Assembly (NCBI RefSeq): GCF_000013865.1
Contig: NC_007948.1
Span: 2,914,001 to 2,978,000 of the forward strand
Reading direction: 5' to 3'
DNA from: Polaromonas sp. JS666
Lineage (GTDB): Bacteria > Pseudomonadota > Gammaproteobacteria > Burkholderiales > Burkholderiaceae_C
Length of the DNA stretch: 64,000 nt
The notes beneath the pieces were generated by a model that did not search any database, was not told the origin of the DNA, and was given only the letters and a program-made list of their open reading frames with translations. The translations under genes and the position numbers were made by a program. Below, piece after piece: positions 41,758 through 51,625 of this stretch. The first letter of the stretch is position 1. The number at the start of each line of letters is the position of its first letter.

Positions 41758-42768
41758 ATGCTTCGCTTTATTTTTACCCGACTCAGCCTGATCATTCCCA
41801 CGTTTCTGGGCATGACGCTGCTGGCCTTTTTTCTGATTCGCCTGGTGCCGGGCGACCCCATTGAAACCCTCGCCGGCGAGCGTGGCATCGATCCGGTGCG
41901 GCATGCGCAGCTGCTCAAAGAATACGGCCTGGACCGGCCGGTTCTGGTGCAGTACGGCATCTACATCGGCCGCGTGCTCAATGGCGATCTCGGCAAATCC
42001 CTCATCACGCAGGAACCCGTGCTGCGTGAATTCCTCACGCTCTTCCCCGCCACCATCGAACTGGCCCTCTGCGCCATCGTGTTCGCCCTGGTGATTGGCA
42101 TTCCCGCCGGCATTCTGGCTGCGGTCAAGCGCAACTCGATACTGGACCACGGGGTCATGGGCGTCTCGCTGACCGGTTACTCCATGCCGATTTTCTGGTG
42201 GGGCCTGCTGCTGATCCTGCTTTTCTCGGTACAGCTCGGCTGGACCCCTGTCTCGGGCCGCATGGCGGTGCAGTACTTCATTGAACCCACGACCGGCTTC
42301 CTGCTCATCGACTCGCTGCTGTCAGAGGACAAAGGCGCATTCTGGTCGGCTGCATCGCATCTGATTTTGCCGATGATTGTGCTGGGGACCAACCCGCTGG
42401 CGGTGATTGCCCGCATGACGCGCTCGGCCATGCTGGAAGTGCTGGGTGAAGACTACATCCGCACCGCGCGCGCCAAGGGGCTTTCCAACCTGCGCGTCGT
42501 CGCCCTCCATGCCCTGCGCAATGCCTTGATCCCGGTGGTAACCGTGATTGGCCTGCAGGTCGGCGTCCTGTTCACGGGGGCCATCCTCACCGAGACCATC
42601 TTTTCCTGGCCTGGCGTCGGCAAATGGCTGATCGAAGCCATCAGCCGCCGCGACTACCCGGTCCTGCAGGGCGGCATCCTGCTGCTGGGCGTGATCGTGA
42701 TGGCCGTCAATCTGCTGGTGGACATCACCTACGGCATCATCAACCCACGCATCAGGTACCAGCGATGA
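41758..42768 (+). CDS. dppB: Dipeptide/oligopeptide ABC transporter permease
   Basis: 336 residues, six transmembrane helices. MLRFIFTRLSLIIPTFLGMTLLAFFLIRLVPGDPIETLAG is the typical DppB/OppB start, and the EAA loop is DYIRTARAKGLSNLRVVALHALRNALIPV. It overlaps dppC by four bases (ATGA). It forms the inner-membrane pore with DppC. Confidence 0.93.
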   Translation: MLRFIFTRLSLIIPTFLGMTLLAFFLIRLVPGDPIETLAGERGIDPVRHAQLLKEYGLDRPVLVQYGIYIGRVLNGDLGKSLITQEPVLREFLTLFPATIELALCAIVFALVIGIPAGILAAVKRNSILDHGVMGVSLTGYSMPIFWWGLLLILLFSVQLGWTPVSGRMAVQYFIEPTTGFLLIDSLLSEDKGAFWSAASHLILPMIVLGTNPLAVIARMTRSAMLEVLGEDYIRTARAKGLSNLRVVALHALRNALIPVVTVIGLQVGVLFTGAILTETIFSWPGVGKWLIEAISRRDYPVLQGGILLLGVIVMAVNLLVDITYGIINPRIRYQR

Positions 42769-43679
42769 GCACGGCCACCTTGAAAAAAGCCACCGTGGTG
42801 CCCGGTACACCACCGGCACCGCCGCATCCGTTGCGCGAATTCTGGAACTACTTCAGCGCCAATCGTGGTGCACTCATGGGCCTGATCATTGTGGTCGGGG
42901 TGCTGCTGGTCGCGCTTTTTGCGCCTTGGCTGGCCCCCCATCCACCCAACATCACCAACAATGCGGTGTTTCTCAAACCCCCGGCCTGGCAGACGGGCGG
43001 ATCGTGGACCTATCCCCTGGGCACCGATGCGATCGGCCGCGACATCCTGTCGCGCCTGATGCACGGCGCCCGCCTGTCCCTGGTGATCGGGCTGGCCGTG
43101 GTTACGCTGTCGGTCGTGGTCGGGACCGTGCTGGGCCTGCTGTCGGGTTTTTTCCGCGGCGTCTTCGAGATCGCGGTCATGCGCCTGATGGACATCATCC
43201 TGACCCTGCCCAGCCTGCTGCTGGCCATCGTCATCGTGGCCATCCTGGGCCCCGGCCTGATGAATGCGATGCTGGCCGTCGCCATCGTGGTGCTGCCGCA
43301 TTACGTGCGCATTACCCGCGCTGCGGTGATTTCCGAGGCCTCCCGCGACTATGTGACCGCGGCACGCATGAGCGGCGCAAGCCGCATCCGGCTGATGGTC
43401 AGCGAAATCCTGCCCAACTGCACTGCGCCGCTGATCGTGCAGGCCTCGCTGGGGGTGTCCACCGCCATCCTGGACGCTGCGGCGCTGGGCTTTCTGGGTC
43501 TTGGCGCCCAGCCGCCCTCCCCGGAATGGGGCACCATGCTGGCTGACGCCCGCGAATTCGTACTGCGTGCCTGGTGGGTGGTAACTTTCCCCGGCCTCGC
43601 GATTTTGATCACTGTGCTGGCCTTCAACCTGCTCGGAGACGGACTGCGCGATGCGTTCGATCCAAAACTTAAACGATGA
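42765..43679 (+). CDS. dppC: Dipeptide/oligopeptide ABC transporter permease
   Basis: 304 residues. N-terminal cytoplasmic segment, then FWNYFSANRGALMGLIIVVGVLLVALFAPWLAPH and YPLGTDAIGRDILSRLMHGARLSLVIG, both DppC signatures; EAA loop SRDYVTAARMSGASRIRLMVSEILPNC. The ATG at 42765 overlaps the dppB stop; longer frames upstream read through dppB. Partner of DppB. Confidence 0.93.
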   Translation: MSTATLKKATVVPGTPPAPPHPLREFWNYFSANRGALMGLIIVVGVLLVALFAPWLAPHPPNITNNAVFLKPPAWQTGGSWTYPLGTDAIGRDILSRLMHGARLSLVIGLAVVTLSVVVGTVLGLLSGFFRGVFEIAVMRLMDIILTLPSLLLAIVIVAILGPGLMNAMLAVAIVVLPHYVRITRAAVISEASRDYVTAARMSGASRIRLMVSEILPNCTAPLIVQASLGVSTAILDAAALGFLGLGAQPPSPEWGTMLADAREFVLRAWWVVTFPGLAILITVLAFNLLGDGLRDAFDPKLKR

Positions 43680-43721
43680 ACAGGATCCACCCACCCTTCA
43701 TGAGCCTCTTCGCAAGTAACA

Positions 43722-43790
43722 GCGCGGAACCGGCTTCGCCGGGCCGCAGCTGTTGCCCCCGGAGGGGGGATCCGGCTACACGAAGTGAGC
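43722..43790 (-). repeat. GC-rich palindromic repeat between dppC and dppD (family copy B)
   Basis: On the minus strand it reads CCCCCCTCCGGGGGCAACAG, then a GCGGCCCGGCGAAGCCGGTT stem. It is the same family as copies A, C and D, in reverse orientation, and splits an otherwise tight operon by 133 bases. Confidence 0.7.
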
Positions 43791-43812
43791 CGAGAAGGGG
43801 GAGTTACTAAAT

Positions 43813-44835
43813 ATGGCCCTGCTTGAAATAGAAAACCTGTCCGTCGAGTTTCCCTCGCAAAACGGGATCATGTATGCCGTTGACGGCGTCAGCCTGTCGC
43901 TCGAAGAGGGCGAAGTGCTGGGTATCGTCGGTGAATCCGGCTCCGGTAAAAGCGTCACGATGATGGCGCTGATGGGGCTCGTGGCCTATCCGGGACGGGT
44001 GCGCGCCGACAAACTCCGCTTTGCCGGCCATGACCTGCTGGCCCTGTCGGCCAGCGAGCGCAGCAAGCTCACCGGAAAAGACGTGGCCATGATTTTTCAG
44101 GAGCCCACAACCAGCCTGAACCCCTGCTTCACCATCGGCTTTCAAATCACCGAAACCCTGCGCCTGCATTTAGGCATGGACCGCAAGGCCGCCACGCGCA
44201 AGGCCATAGAACTGCTCGAGCAGGTTGGCATCAATTCGCCCGAAAGCCGCCTGAAAGCCTATCCGCACCAGCTGTCGGGCGGCATGAACCAGCGCGTGAT
44301 GATCGCCATGGCCATCGCCTGCAACCCGCGGCTGCTGATCGCCGACGAACCCACCACAGCCCTCGATGTAACCATCCAGGCGCAAATCCTGGACCTGCTG
44401 CGCAGCCTGCAAAAGGAGCGCGGCATGGCCCTGGTGCTCATCACCCACAACATGGGCGTGGTGTCTGAAATGGCGCAACGCGTGGCCGTCATGTATGCCG
44501 GCCAGATCATGGAAGAGCAAAGTTCCCACGCGCTTTTCAACACTCCCCAGCACCCCTATACCGAAGCGCTGCTGTCAGCCCTGCCGGAGCGCAGCGATGG
44601 CAGCACCCGCCTGGCGACCATCCCCGGCATGGTGCCCGGCCTGTACGACCGGCCCACCGGCTGCCTGTTTGCGCCGCGCTGCGCCTATGCCACCGAGCAT
44701 TCGCGCAATGAGCGCCCGTTGCTACGCGCCTGGAAAGACGGCAAGGTGCGCTGCCACTATCCGCTGGGCGACCCCGACCGTGAAGCAGCCATACTGCGCG
44801 ACACCCCGGTACTGGCCGCGGAGGAAGCGCCATGA
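43813..44835 (+). CDS. dppD: Dipeptide ABC transporter ATP-binding protein
   Basis: 340 residues. Walker A GESGSGKS, signature LSGGMNQRV, Walker [15 protein letters not shown], and the oligopeptide/dipeptide C-terminal domain with the iron-sulfur-like cysteines in [11 protein letters not shown] and VRCHYPLGD. Powers DppBC with DppF, whose start overlaps the stop (ATGA). Confidence 0.93.
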   Translation: MALLEIENLSVEFPSQNGIMYAVDGVSLSLEEGEVLGIVGESGSGKSVTMMALMGLVAYPGRVRADKLRFAGHDLLALSASERSKLTGKDVAMIFQEPTTSLNPCFTIGFQITETLRLHLGMDRKAATRKAIELLEQVGINSPESRLKAYPHQLSGGMNQRVMIAMAIACNPRLLIADEPTTALDVTIQAQILDLLRSLQKERGMALVLITHNMGVVSEMAQRVAVMYAGQIMEEQSSHALFNTPQHPYTEALLSALPERSDGSTRLATIPGMVPGLYDRPTGCLFAPRCAYATEHSRNERPLLRAWKDGKVRCHYPLGDPDREAAILRDTPVLAAEEAP

Positions 44836-45851
44836 ACGCGCCACAAGACGCTTCTGCGCTGTCAGCGCTGGCTGCGCAACCCGTGGTGGAGGCCCGGGAT
44901 CTCAAACGCGTTTATGAAATTCGGCGCGGCTTCATGCGCCCCCCCGATCACCTGCAGGCCGTGGGCGGCGTCTCCTTCGTTGTCCATGCCGGCAAGACGC
45001 TGGCCGTCGTGGGTGAGTCGGGCTGCGGCAAGTCCACGCTGGCGCGCATGGTTTCGCTGATTGAAACCCCTACCAGCGGCCAGTTGCGCATCAAGGGCGT
45101 AGACGCGGTCACCGCGCCCCACGAAGAACGCCAGAACCTGCGCAAGGCTGTGCAGCTGGTGTTCCAGAACCCCTACGGTTCGCTTAATCCTCGCAAAAAG
45201 GTCGGCGCCATTCTGGAGGCGCCGCTCGAGATCAATACCGACCTGTCTCCCGCTGACCGTGCCACCCGCGCGCGCGCCATGCTCGCCATGGTGGGCCTGC
45301 GCCCCGAGCACTACGACCGCTATCCCCACATGTTTTCGGGGGGGCAGCGCCAGCGCATCGCCATCGCACGTGCGCTGATGCTCAACCCCACCCTGGTGGT
45401 GGCCGACGAACCGGTGTCGGCGCTGGACGTGTCAATTCAGGCCCAGGTGCTGAACCTGCTGGCCGATCTGCAGCAGTCGATGGGACTGGCCTACCTGTTC
45501 ATCTCGCATGACCTGGGCGTGGTCCGCCACATTGCCCACGATGTGCTGGTGATGTATCTTGGCCATGCGGTCGAGCAAGGTGAAAAAAACGCTCTGTTCG
45601 CGCAGCCGCTGCACCCTTACACCCAGGCCTTGCTGGCATCCACACCAGGCCTGGCTGGCAGCACTGGCGTCAGGCAGCGCATCGTGCTCAAGGGCGAATT
45701 GCCCTCGCCGCTCAATCCGCCCACGGGCTGCGTCTTTTCCACCCGCTGCCCGCACGTGACCGACCGCTGCCGTGCCGAAAGGCCGGTGCTGCGTGAAGTG
45801 GCGGGTCGTCAGGTAGCCTGCCACTATGCTGAAGATTTCATCACCGCGTGA
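44832..45851 (+). CDS. dppF: Dipeptide ABC transporter ATP-binding protein
   Basis: 339 residues. Walker A GESGCGKS, signature [15 protein letters not shown], Walker [16 protein letters not shown]-terminal [15 protein letters not shown] and VACHYAED cysteines. It forms a heterodimer with DppD. dppA follows after 132 bases. Confidence 0.93.
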   Translation: MNAPQDASALSALAAQPVVEARDLKRVYEIRRGFMRPPDHLQAVGGVSFVVHAGKTLAVVGESGCGKSTLARMVSLIETPTSGQLRIKGVDAVTAPHEERQNLRKAVQLVFQNPYGSLNPRKKVGAILEAPLEINTDLSPADRATRARAMLAMVGLRPEHYDRYPHMFSGGQRQRIAIARALMLNPTLVVADEPVSALDVSIQAQVLNLLADLQQSMGLAYLFISHDLGVVRHIAHDVLVMYLGHAVEQGEKNALFAQPLHPYTQALLASTPGLAGSTGVRQRIVLKGELPSPLNPPTGCVFSTRCPHVTDRCRAERPVLREVAGRQVACHYAEDFITA

Positions 45852-45983
45852 TATGGTGCAGTACAAACCACGTGCTGACCCATGCCACGTTTTTCAAAGA
45901 CCGGGGAGCGCAGAACACAATTCGCGCAAACTGGCCGCCAGCCCGCTGCATCGCAGCATTAACCCCCAAAGGGAGTCCGTCAA

Positions 45984-47621
45984 ATGATTCAGACCAAACC
46001 AAGTGCAAGCCGGCTACGCCCGGTCCAGCGCGCATTGCTGTGCGCGATCGCCCTGCCAGCATTGCTGGCGCTCACGCCGGCGTCCGCCAAGACGCTGGTG
46101 TTCTGCTCTGAAGGCAGTCCTGAAAACTTCTACCCCGGTATCAACACCACGGGTACCTCGTTTGATGCCAACGAACCCATCTACAACCGTATCGTGGAGT
46201 TTGAGCGTGGCGGCACCAAGGTAATGCCGGGACTGGCCGAGAAATGGGATATCTCTGCCGATGGCAAGGAATACACCTTCCATCTGCGCAAAGGCGTGAA
46301 ATGGCATAACACCAGCAAGAGCTTCAAGCCCACCCGCGACTTCAATGCCGACGACGTACTGTTCATGTTCGAGCGTCAGTGGAAAGAAGACAACCCATTC
46401 TTCAAGGTCACCAGTCCCAACCACTCCTACTTCAGCGACATGGGCATGCCCAAGCTGCTGAAATCGGTGCAAAAAGTCAACGACTACACCGTCAAGATCA
46501 CGCTCGACAAACCTGAAGCACCGTTCCTGTCCAACCTGGCCATGCCTTATGCAGCGGTGCAGTCCAAGGAATATGCCGACGCCATGCTCAAGGCCGGCAC
46601 CCCCGAAAAAATTGACCAGGATCCTGTTGGAACCGGCCCCTTCTACCTGGTGCAATACCAGAAAGACGCGATCATCCGTTACAAGGCCTTCCCTCAGCAT
46701 TTTGCGGGCAAAGCCAAGATCGACGACCTCGTCTACGCGATCACGCCGGACGCCTCGGTGCGATGGGCGAAGCTGCAAAAAGGCGAGTGCCATGTGATGC
46801 CCTACCCGGCTCCGGCTGACCTCGAAGCCATCCGCAAGGACCCGAATATCCAGGTCATCGAGCAACCCGGTTTGAACGTAGGGTATCTGGCTTACAACAC
46901 CACGAAAAAGCCGTTTGATGACGTGCGCGTGCGCAAGGCCATCAACATGTCCATCAACAAGAAAGCCATTGTTGACGGCGTGTACCTCGGCACCGGCATT
47001 CCCGCGAAAAACCCGATTCCACCGTCGATGGCTGCCTACAACGACAGCATCAAGGACGACGCCTACAACCCTGAAGCCGCCAAAAAACTCCTGGCAGAAG
47101 CAGGCTACCCGAACGGCTTCACCACCGATTTGTGGGCCATGCCGGTGCAGCGCCCCTACAACCCCAACGCCAAACGCATTGCCGAGCTGATGCAGGCGGA
47201 CCTGGTCAAGGTGGGCGTCACGGCCGAGATCAAGAGCTTTGAGTGGGGCGAGTACCGCAAGCGCCTGCAGGCCGGCGAGCACCAGATGGGCATGCTGGGC
47301 TGGACCGGCGACAACGGCGATCCGGACAACTTCATGTACACCCTGCTTGGTTGCGCTTCAGCCCAGTCCGCCAGTGGTTCCAACATCGCCAAGTTCTGCT
47401 ACCAGCCTTATGAAGATCTGGTCCTGAAAGCCAAGACCGTCACCAACCCGGCCGAGCGCACCAAGCTGTACCAGCAGGCCCAGGTGATCTTCAAGGAGCA
47501 GGCGCCCTGGTTCACGATTGCCCATGCGGTGCAGCTCAAGCCGGTACGCAAGAGCGTGATCGACTTCAAGAACAGCCCATTCGGCCGACACAACTTCTAC
47601 GGCGTCGACATCAAGGAATAA
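45984..47621 (+). CDS. dppA: Periplasmic dipeptide-binding protein
   Basis: 545 residues. Signal peptide ends near ALTPASAKT; mature start [39 protein letters not shown] is the classic DppA motif; WHVKGVKW-type [11 protein letters not shown] and [13 protein letters not shown] follow. It binds dipeptides (possibly also heme or delta-aminolevulinate in some species) and docks on DppBC. Unusually it is the last gene of the cluster, after BCDF. It ends with a terminator downstream. Confidence 0.93.
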   Translation: MIQTKPSASRLRPVQRALLCAIALPALLALTPASAKTLVFCSEGSPENFYPGINTTGTSFDANEPIYNRIVEFERGGTKVMPGLAEKWDISADGKEYTFHLRKGVKWHNTSKSFKPTRDFNADDVLFMFERQWKEDNPFFKVTSPNHSYFSDMGMPKLLKSVQKVNDYTVKITLDKPEAPFLSNLAMPYAAVQSKEYADAMLKAGTPEKIDQDPVGTGPFYLVQYQKDAIIRYKAFPQHFAGKAKIDDLVYAITPDASVRWAKLQKGECHVMPYPAPADLEAIRKDPNIQVIEQPGLNVGYLAYNTTKKPFDDVRVRKAINMSINKKAIVDGVYLGTGIPAKNPIPPSMAAYNDSIKDDAYNPEAAKKLLAEAGYPNGFTTDLWAMPVQRPYNPNAKRIAELMQADLVKVGVTAEIKSFEWGEYRKRLQAGEHQMGMLGWTGDNGDPDNFMYTLLGCASAQSASGSNIAKFCYQPYEDLVLKAKTVTNPAERTKLYQQAQVIFKEQAPWFTIAHAVQLKPVRKSVIDFKNSPFGRHNFYGVDIKE

Positions 47622-47667
47622 GCCCTCCAAGGCCAATACGGTTCAGTTAAGCCCTTGCCCCTGGTTT

Positions 47668-47720
47668 GTCATCCCGGACTTGACCCGGATCCATGGATTG
47701 CGGGTCAGGCCCGCAATGAC
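47668..47720. repeat. Dispersed palindromic repeat, second copy
   Basis: GTCATCCCGGACTTGACCCG arm followed by ATCCATGGATTGCGGGTCAG and GCCCGCAATGAC. The same parts as in 25989-26106. It lies after dppA, before the terminator. Confidence 0.8.
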
Positions 47721-47822
47721 AAGTCAAGGTTTTGGTTATTCCGATTCAGGGTGAATAACTTAACTGAACAGTACTGCCTCTAAGGCTTACACCAGCGCCA
47801 CGCTGGAGCTGGCGTGCCAGAC

Positions 47823-47850
47823 AAAAGGCCGGGCTATCCCGGCCTTTTTC
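47823..47850. terminator. Bidirectional terminator between dppA and the TPP-enzyme gene
   Basis: Stem AAAAGGCCGGG / CCCGGCCTTTT with a three-base loop; T-run on the plus strand and A-run before it, so it can serve both convergent genes. Confidence 0.85.
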
Positions 47851-47906
47851 ATTTCCTCAAGCCTTTTCAGCTTGAATCCGCCCTCGATTAGGCATTCAAC
47901 ATATAG

Positions 47907-49619
47907 CTATGATTTTTGCAGCGACTGAGTCAATGCAGCCTGGGTAATCGATGACAGCGTGCCCCGCGTGGTGATGACCTCAGGATCCAGTGTCACCTCG
48001 ATCACCGTGCCTTCCTTGCGCGCCAGCGCGGCCAGCAGTTCGGCTTCAAATTCGGCGGTCCGCGTGATGCGAACACCCGCATAACCGTAGGCGCGTGCCA
48101 GGGCGGCAAAGTCCGGGTTGTTCAGGCGCGAGCCGCTCACGTGCTGCGGATACGTCTTTTCCTGGTGCATGCGAATGGTGCCGTACATGCCGTTGTTGAG
48201 CAGCACGATGATGCTTTTGGCGCCGTGCTGAACGGCTGTCGCCAGCTCCTGGCCATTCATCAGGAAGTCACCGTCCCCGGCAATGGTGAAGGCCGTTCGG
48301 CCCGAGACGATATTGGCCGCGATGCCGGCCGGCACGCCATAGCCCATGGCGCCCACAGTGGGCGCCAGTTGCGTCTTGTTCCCTTTGACCAGCCCGTGGT
48401 GTTTGAAAAACCGGTGCACCCAGCTGGCAAAGTTGCCCGCGCCATTGGTCAGTACCGCATCTTGCGGCAAATGCTTTTGCAACAGGCCGACGATGGCCGC
48501 CATGTCGATATCGCCGGGCAGCTTTTGCCCTTCCTGGGTTTGCAGGTTGGCCAGGTAATCGTTGTTGGCCGATGCGGTCCAGGCCTCCCAGGGCAACTCG
48601 GCTGGTGCCGTTAGCACCTCCAGCGAGCGCGCAGCGGCATTCATGGTGGCGTTGATGGCCAGGTCGGCCTGGTAGACGCGGTTGAGTTCTTCGGCGCTGG
48701 AGTGGATGTGCACCAGCTTCTGCCGGGGCCGAGGTGCCTCCAGCAAGGTGTAATTGCCGGTCGTCATTTCCCCCAGGCGCGGGCCGATGGCGATGATGAG
48801 GTCGCTGGCCTTGATACGCGCTGCCAGTTTGGGGTTCAGGCCGATGCCCACGTCACCGGCATATTGCGGGTGGTGGTTGTCAAACGTGTCCTGGAAACGA
48901 AAGGCGTTGCCCACCGGCAGCTTCCAGTTTTCGGCAAAGCGCTGCAGTGCCTGCGCCGACTGCGGCGTCCAGCCGCCGCCTCCGGCAATGACAAACGGCC
49001 GCTGCGATTGGAGCAGCATCTCGCGCAGCGTACGCACGGAACCGGGGTCGCTCCAGGCCTGGACCGCCTCCACGCGGGGCAAGGGCTGGGCGCCGGTCAT
49101 CTGCGTCAGCATGTCTTCAGGCAATACCAGCACGACCGGGCCGGGCCGGCCGTTCACGGCCGTCGCAAAGGCGCGCGCCACATACTCCGGAATGCGGTCC
49201 GCATCGTCGATGCGCTCCACGCGTTTGGCAAAGCCCTTGGTGCTCGGCCCGAAAAAGCTGGCGTAATCCACCTCCTGAAAAGCTTCCCGGTCGCGGCAGT
49301 CGCTGGCCACATCGCCCACCAGCAGCACCATGGGCGTCGAGTCCTGAAACGCGGTGTGGACACCGATGGAAGCGTTGGTAGCACCCGGTCCGCGCGTCAC
49401 CATGCAAACGCCCGGCCGGCCGGTGAGCTTGCCGTGCGCCTCGGCCATGAAGGCAGCACCGCCTTCCTGGCGGCAGGTGATGAATTCAATCTGGCCCTGG
49501 CGTGCATGCAAGCCATCAAGGACGGCGAGGTAGCTTTCACCGGGAACGCCAAACGCATGGGTAACGCCCTGGGCAATCAGGCAGTCAACGAGAAGGTGGC
49601 CCGCAAGTTGTGTAGTCAT
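47907..49619 (-). CDS. Acetolactate-synthase-like ThDP-dependent enzyme
   Basis: 570 residues with three ThDP domains: GVPGESYLAVLDGL and CRQEGGAAFMAEAHGKLTG (catalytic Glu) in the first, AQPLP... FVIAGGGGWTPQSA in the second, and the ThDP motif AGDGDFLMNGQELAT...LLNNGMYG in the third. The start MTTQLAGHLLVD at 49619 is where homology begins; a longer frame is unsupported. The lack of an adjacent small subunit and its lone position suggest a catabolic or decarboxylase member (IlvB-like, e.g. benzoylformate or sulfopyruvate decarboxylase type) rather than valine biosynthesis. Confidence 0.87.
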   Translation of the reverse strand: MTTQLAGHLLVDCLIAQGVTHAFGVPGESYLAVLDGLHARQGQIEFITCRQEGGAAFMAEAHGKLTGRPGVCMVTRGPGATNASIGVHTAFQDSTPMVLLVGDVASDCRDREAFQEVDYASFFGPSTKGFAKRVERIDDADRIPEYVARAFATAVNGRPGPVVLVLPEDMLTQMTGAQPLPRVEAVQAWSDPGSVRTLREMLLQSQRPFVIAGGGGWTPQSAQALQRFAENWKLPVGNAFRFQDTFDNHHPQYAGDVGIGLNPKLAARIKASDLIIAIGPRLGEMTTGNYTLLEAPRPRQKLVHIHSSAEELNRVYQADLAINATMNAAARSLEVLTAPAELPWEAWTASANNDYLANLQTQEGQKLPGDIDMAAIVGLLQKHLPQDAVLTNGAGNFASWVHRFFKHHGLVKGNKTQLAPTVGAMGYGVPAGIAANIVSGRTAFTIAGDGDFLMNGQELATAVQHGAKSIIVLLNNGMYGTIRMHQEKTYPQHVSGSRLNNPDFAALARAYGYAGVRITRTAEFEAELLAALARKEGTVIEVTLDPEVITTRGTLSSITQAALTQSLQKS

Positions 49620-49947
49620 GGGGCGTATTGTGCGCTGGAGTGTTGCCCCCACGCTTGTCACTTCGTGTACTGCGCGAGGCCTTGCAGGCCGCGTCTCGCG
49701 AGACGCTTCGCCTCTGTCGCCTGTCCAAACCTGCTCAAGCAGGTTTGGAGCCGCAGGCTCCAGCCCCTCGGGGGCCGCTTTTTCCTTGGGGCGGCCCTGC
49801 GGAAAAATGCCGCCGTGCTTTCAGGCTCCCGTTCGTCCTGAGCCCGTCGAAGGATGCTCCAAGGGGGCTGTGCTTGCCCGGGCCGCCCAATCGGATCAGT
49901 TCGGATAGGGGGTCGCGCTGCTGCCGTATCGACCGGGGGAAATGGCG
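49620..49947. repeat. Repeat-filled intergenic region with family copy C
   Basis: No gene. The interval holds several short perfect palindromes (AAACCTGCTCAAGCAGGTTT, GGAGCCGCAGGCTCC, CGTCTCGCGAGACG) and copy C of the GC-rich repeat (CCCCTCGGGGGCCG...CCTTGGGGCGGCCCTGCGG, 49761-49809). A nested pile-up of repeats is likely. Confidence 0.7.
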
Positions 49948-50256
49948 CTACTCGGGCGTGCTGTTGTCGCTGTCTGTACCACCGGCCTCCAGCGCCTGCC
50001 TGGCCAGTTCCTCGTCACTCAGCGGCGGTGCATCCTCAAGCGCCGCCAGTTCTTCAAGAAACTCCTGGGTCGGCTCTTCATGCTCCAGCAGCACCTCTTC
50101 AAGCTTTTGCTCGCCAGTCTCCACGTGTACCGAAGGTGAATGCAGCTCGGTGGGCGGCACCGGGAATTTCTCGCCGAGTTCGAATTTCAGCGCCTGTGAT
50201 TTCTCGTCGATCCAGTGCGCGAAATCACCATCTTTGGGCGGGTTCGAATTACTCAT
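49948..50256 (-). CDS. Small acidic protein of unknown function
   Basis: 102 residues, very acidic (many Glu/Asp; e.g. QKLEEVLLEHEEPTQEFLEEL), no signal peptide, no membrane helix. DGDFAHWIDEKSQALKFELGEKF at the N-terminus may form a helical unit. A ribosome site (AAGGAGACG) precedes the ATG. I do not recognise the family; it is probably a cytoplasmic protein or partner. Confidence 0.65.
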   Translation of the reverse strand: MSNSNPPKDGDFAHWIDEKSQALKFELGEKFPVPPTELHSPSVHVETGEQKLEEVLLEHEEPTQEFLEELAALEDAPPLSDEELARQALEAGGTDSDNSTPE

Positions 50257-50381
50257 GGACGTCTCCTTGGGTGCGTTGCGGTTCCGGCGCGGGTGGCCGG
50301 CGCTGCTCAGACTTCATTATGGCGCTACGTTTGACGCAGTGGTAGTACCCCTATAGATTCACGCGTCAGGGCTTGTCAGCG

Positions 50382-50534
50382 TCAATAAGCGGTCAGCCGT
50401 CCGGTGACCGTGAAGCGCCCGCCGCCCTGGGACGTGAGCACCACCATCTCCGCCGTGCCGGGTGAAATGCCGGTTAGCGCCGCGATGGTGGAGCGGCGCG
50501 AAACCAGCACCGTATTGCCGTGCGCCTTGTCCCT
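50382..50534 (-). pseudogene. C-terminal remnant of an unknown gene cut by a MITE-like element
   Basis: Minus-strand reading gives HGNTVLVSRRSTIAALTGIS, then a TAEMVVLTSQGGGRFTVTG part and a stop at 50382-50384, a coherent beta-rich tail with good codon use. An in-frame stop appears at 50538-50540, right at the edge of the hairpin element at 50541-50698. The 5' part of the gene is not found beyond it. Confidence 0.5.
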
Positions 50535-50540
50535 GTGTTA

Positions 50541-50698
50541 GTGTGGTGTTGCACGTTATCAGGCATATAAAACCGCGTCTTTTTGCCCATGGCCGCGTTG
50601 CAAATCCTCGCCATAGCTGGGCTATGGCTGCGGTTGTCGCCTTGCCCTGAACAAAAATCCATCGGTTTATGGGTACCTGCAAGCATGCAACACCACAC
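50541..50698. mobile_element. MITE-like inverted-repeat element
   Basis: A 158-bp element whose ends are inverted repeats: GTGTGGTGTTGCACG at the left and GCATGCAACACCACAC at the right, with arms extending about 36 bases. The interior also folds (CCATAGC...GCTATGG at the centre), giving one long imperfect hairpin. It contains no transposase. It abuts the truncated gene at 50382-50534 and lies just upstream of the aldo/keto reductase gene. Confidence 0.65.
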
Positions 50699-50710
50699 CG
50701 GTCTGGAAAA

Positions 50711-51622
50711 ATGAGACGCCGCACCCTGCTGCTGCACCTGCTTCCCGCGTCAAGCGCGCTAGGCGTGGTGGGCGCCTACGCGCAAAATGCTGCGCCGTCA
50801 CTGCCGATGTCCAGGCCCATTCCCTCGTCCGGCGAACAGATTCCGGTGGTCGGGCTGGGCAGCTGGATCACCTTTAACGTCGGCAACGACCACCCGGCAC
50901 GCGCGCAATGCGCCGAGGTCATGCGCCACTTCTTTGATGCCGGCGGCCGCCTGATCGATTCCTCGCCGATGTACGGCTCCTCGCAGGGCGTGATCGGTGA
51001 CGGCTTGCAAAAACTCTCGGCGCAGCAGCGCGTCTTTGCCGCCGACAAGGTCTGGACTTCCTCGGCCGGCGCGGCACAAATCGAGATGTCGCGCCGGCAC
51101 TGGCGGCTGCCGCGCTTCGACCTGCTGCAGGTCCACAACCTGGTGGCCTGGCAGGAGCAGCTGCCGCTGCTGCAGGCCATGAAAACGGCAGGCAAGCTGC
51201 GTTACGTGGGAATCACCACCTCGGAGGGCCGCCGCCACCGCGAGATCGAACAGATCATGCGCGGCCACCGCATCGACTTCGTCCAACTCAGCTACAACCT
51301 GCTCGACCGCGAGGCTGAAGAGCGGCTGTTGCCGCTGGCGCGTGAGCGTGGCATCGCCGTGCTGGCGAACCGGCCGTTTCGCCAGGGCGCCCTGCTGCAT
51401 CAGCTGCAACGCCATCCGCTACCGGCCTGGGCCAGCGAGATCGACTGCGCGAACTGGGCCCAGTTCGCGCTGAAGTTCATCGTCTCTCACCCCGCGGTGA
51501 CCTGCGCGATTCCGGCCACCAGCAACGTGGCCCACGTGCGCGAAAACATGGGTGCAGCCTTCGGCCGGATGCCTGACGAGGCGTTTCGCAGGCGCATGGT
51601 CACCCACACCCTGGGGCTGTGA
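50711..51622 (+). CDS. Exported aldo/keto reductase family protein
   Basis: 303 residues. An N-terminal RRRTLLLHLLPASSALGVVGAYA segment looks like a Tat- or Sec-type signal. The mature part is a TIM-barrel aldo/keto reductase: VVGLGSWITFNVGND, DAGGRLIDSSPMYGSSQGVIGDGL (catalytic Asp and Tyr), KVWTS (Lys), and DFVQLSYNLLDREAEERLLPLARE. NADP-dependent in the family, though export of such an enzyme suggests co-export with its cofactor. Three bases separate it from the next gene. Confidence 0.85.
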   Translation: MRRRTLLLHLLPASSALGVVGAYAQNAAPSLPMSRPIPSSGEQIPVVGLGSWITFNVGNDHPARAQCAEVMRHFFDAGGRLIDSSPMYGSSQGVIGDGLQKLSAQQRVFAADKVWTSSAGAAQIEMSRRHWRLPRFDLLQVHNLVAWQEQLPLLQAMKTAGKLRYVGITTSEGRRHREIEQIMRGHRIDFVQLSYNLLDREAEERLLPLARERGIAVLANRPFRQGALLHQLQRHPLPAWASEIDCANWAQFALKFIVSHPAVTCAIPATSNVAHVRENMGAAFGRMPDEAFRRRMVTHTLGL

Positions 51623-51625
51623 GCC

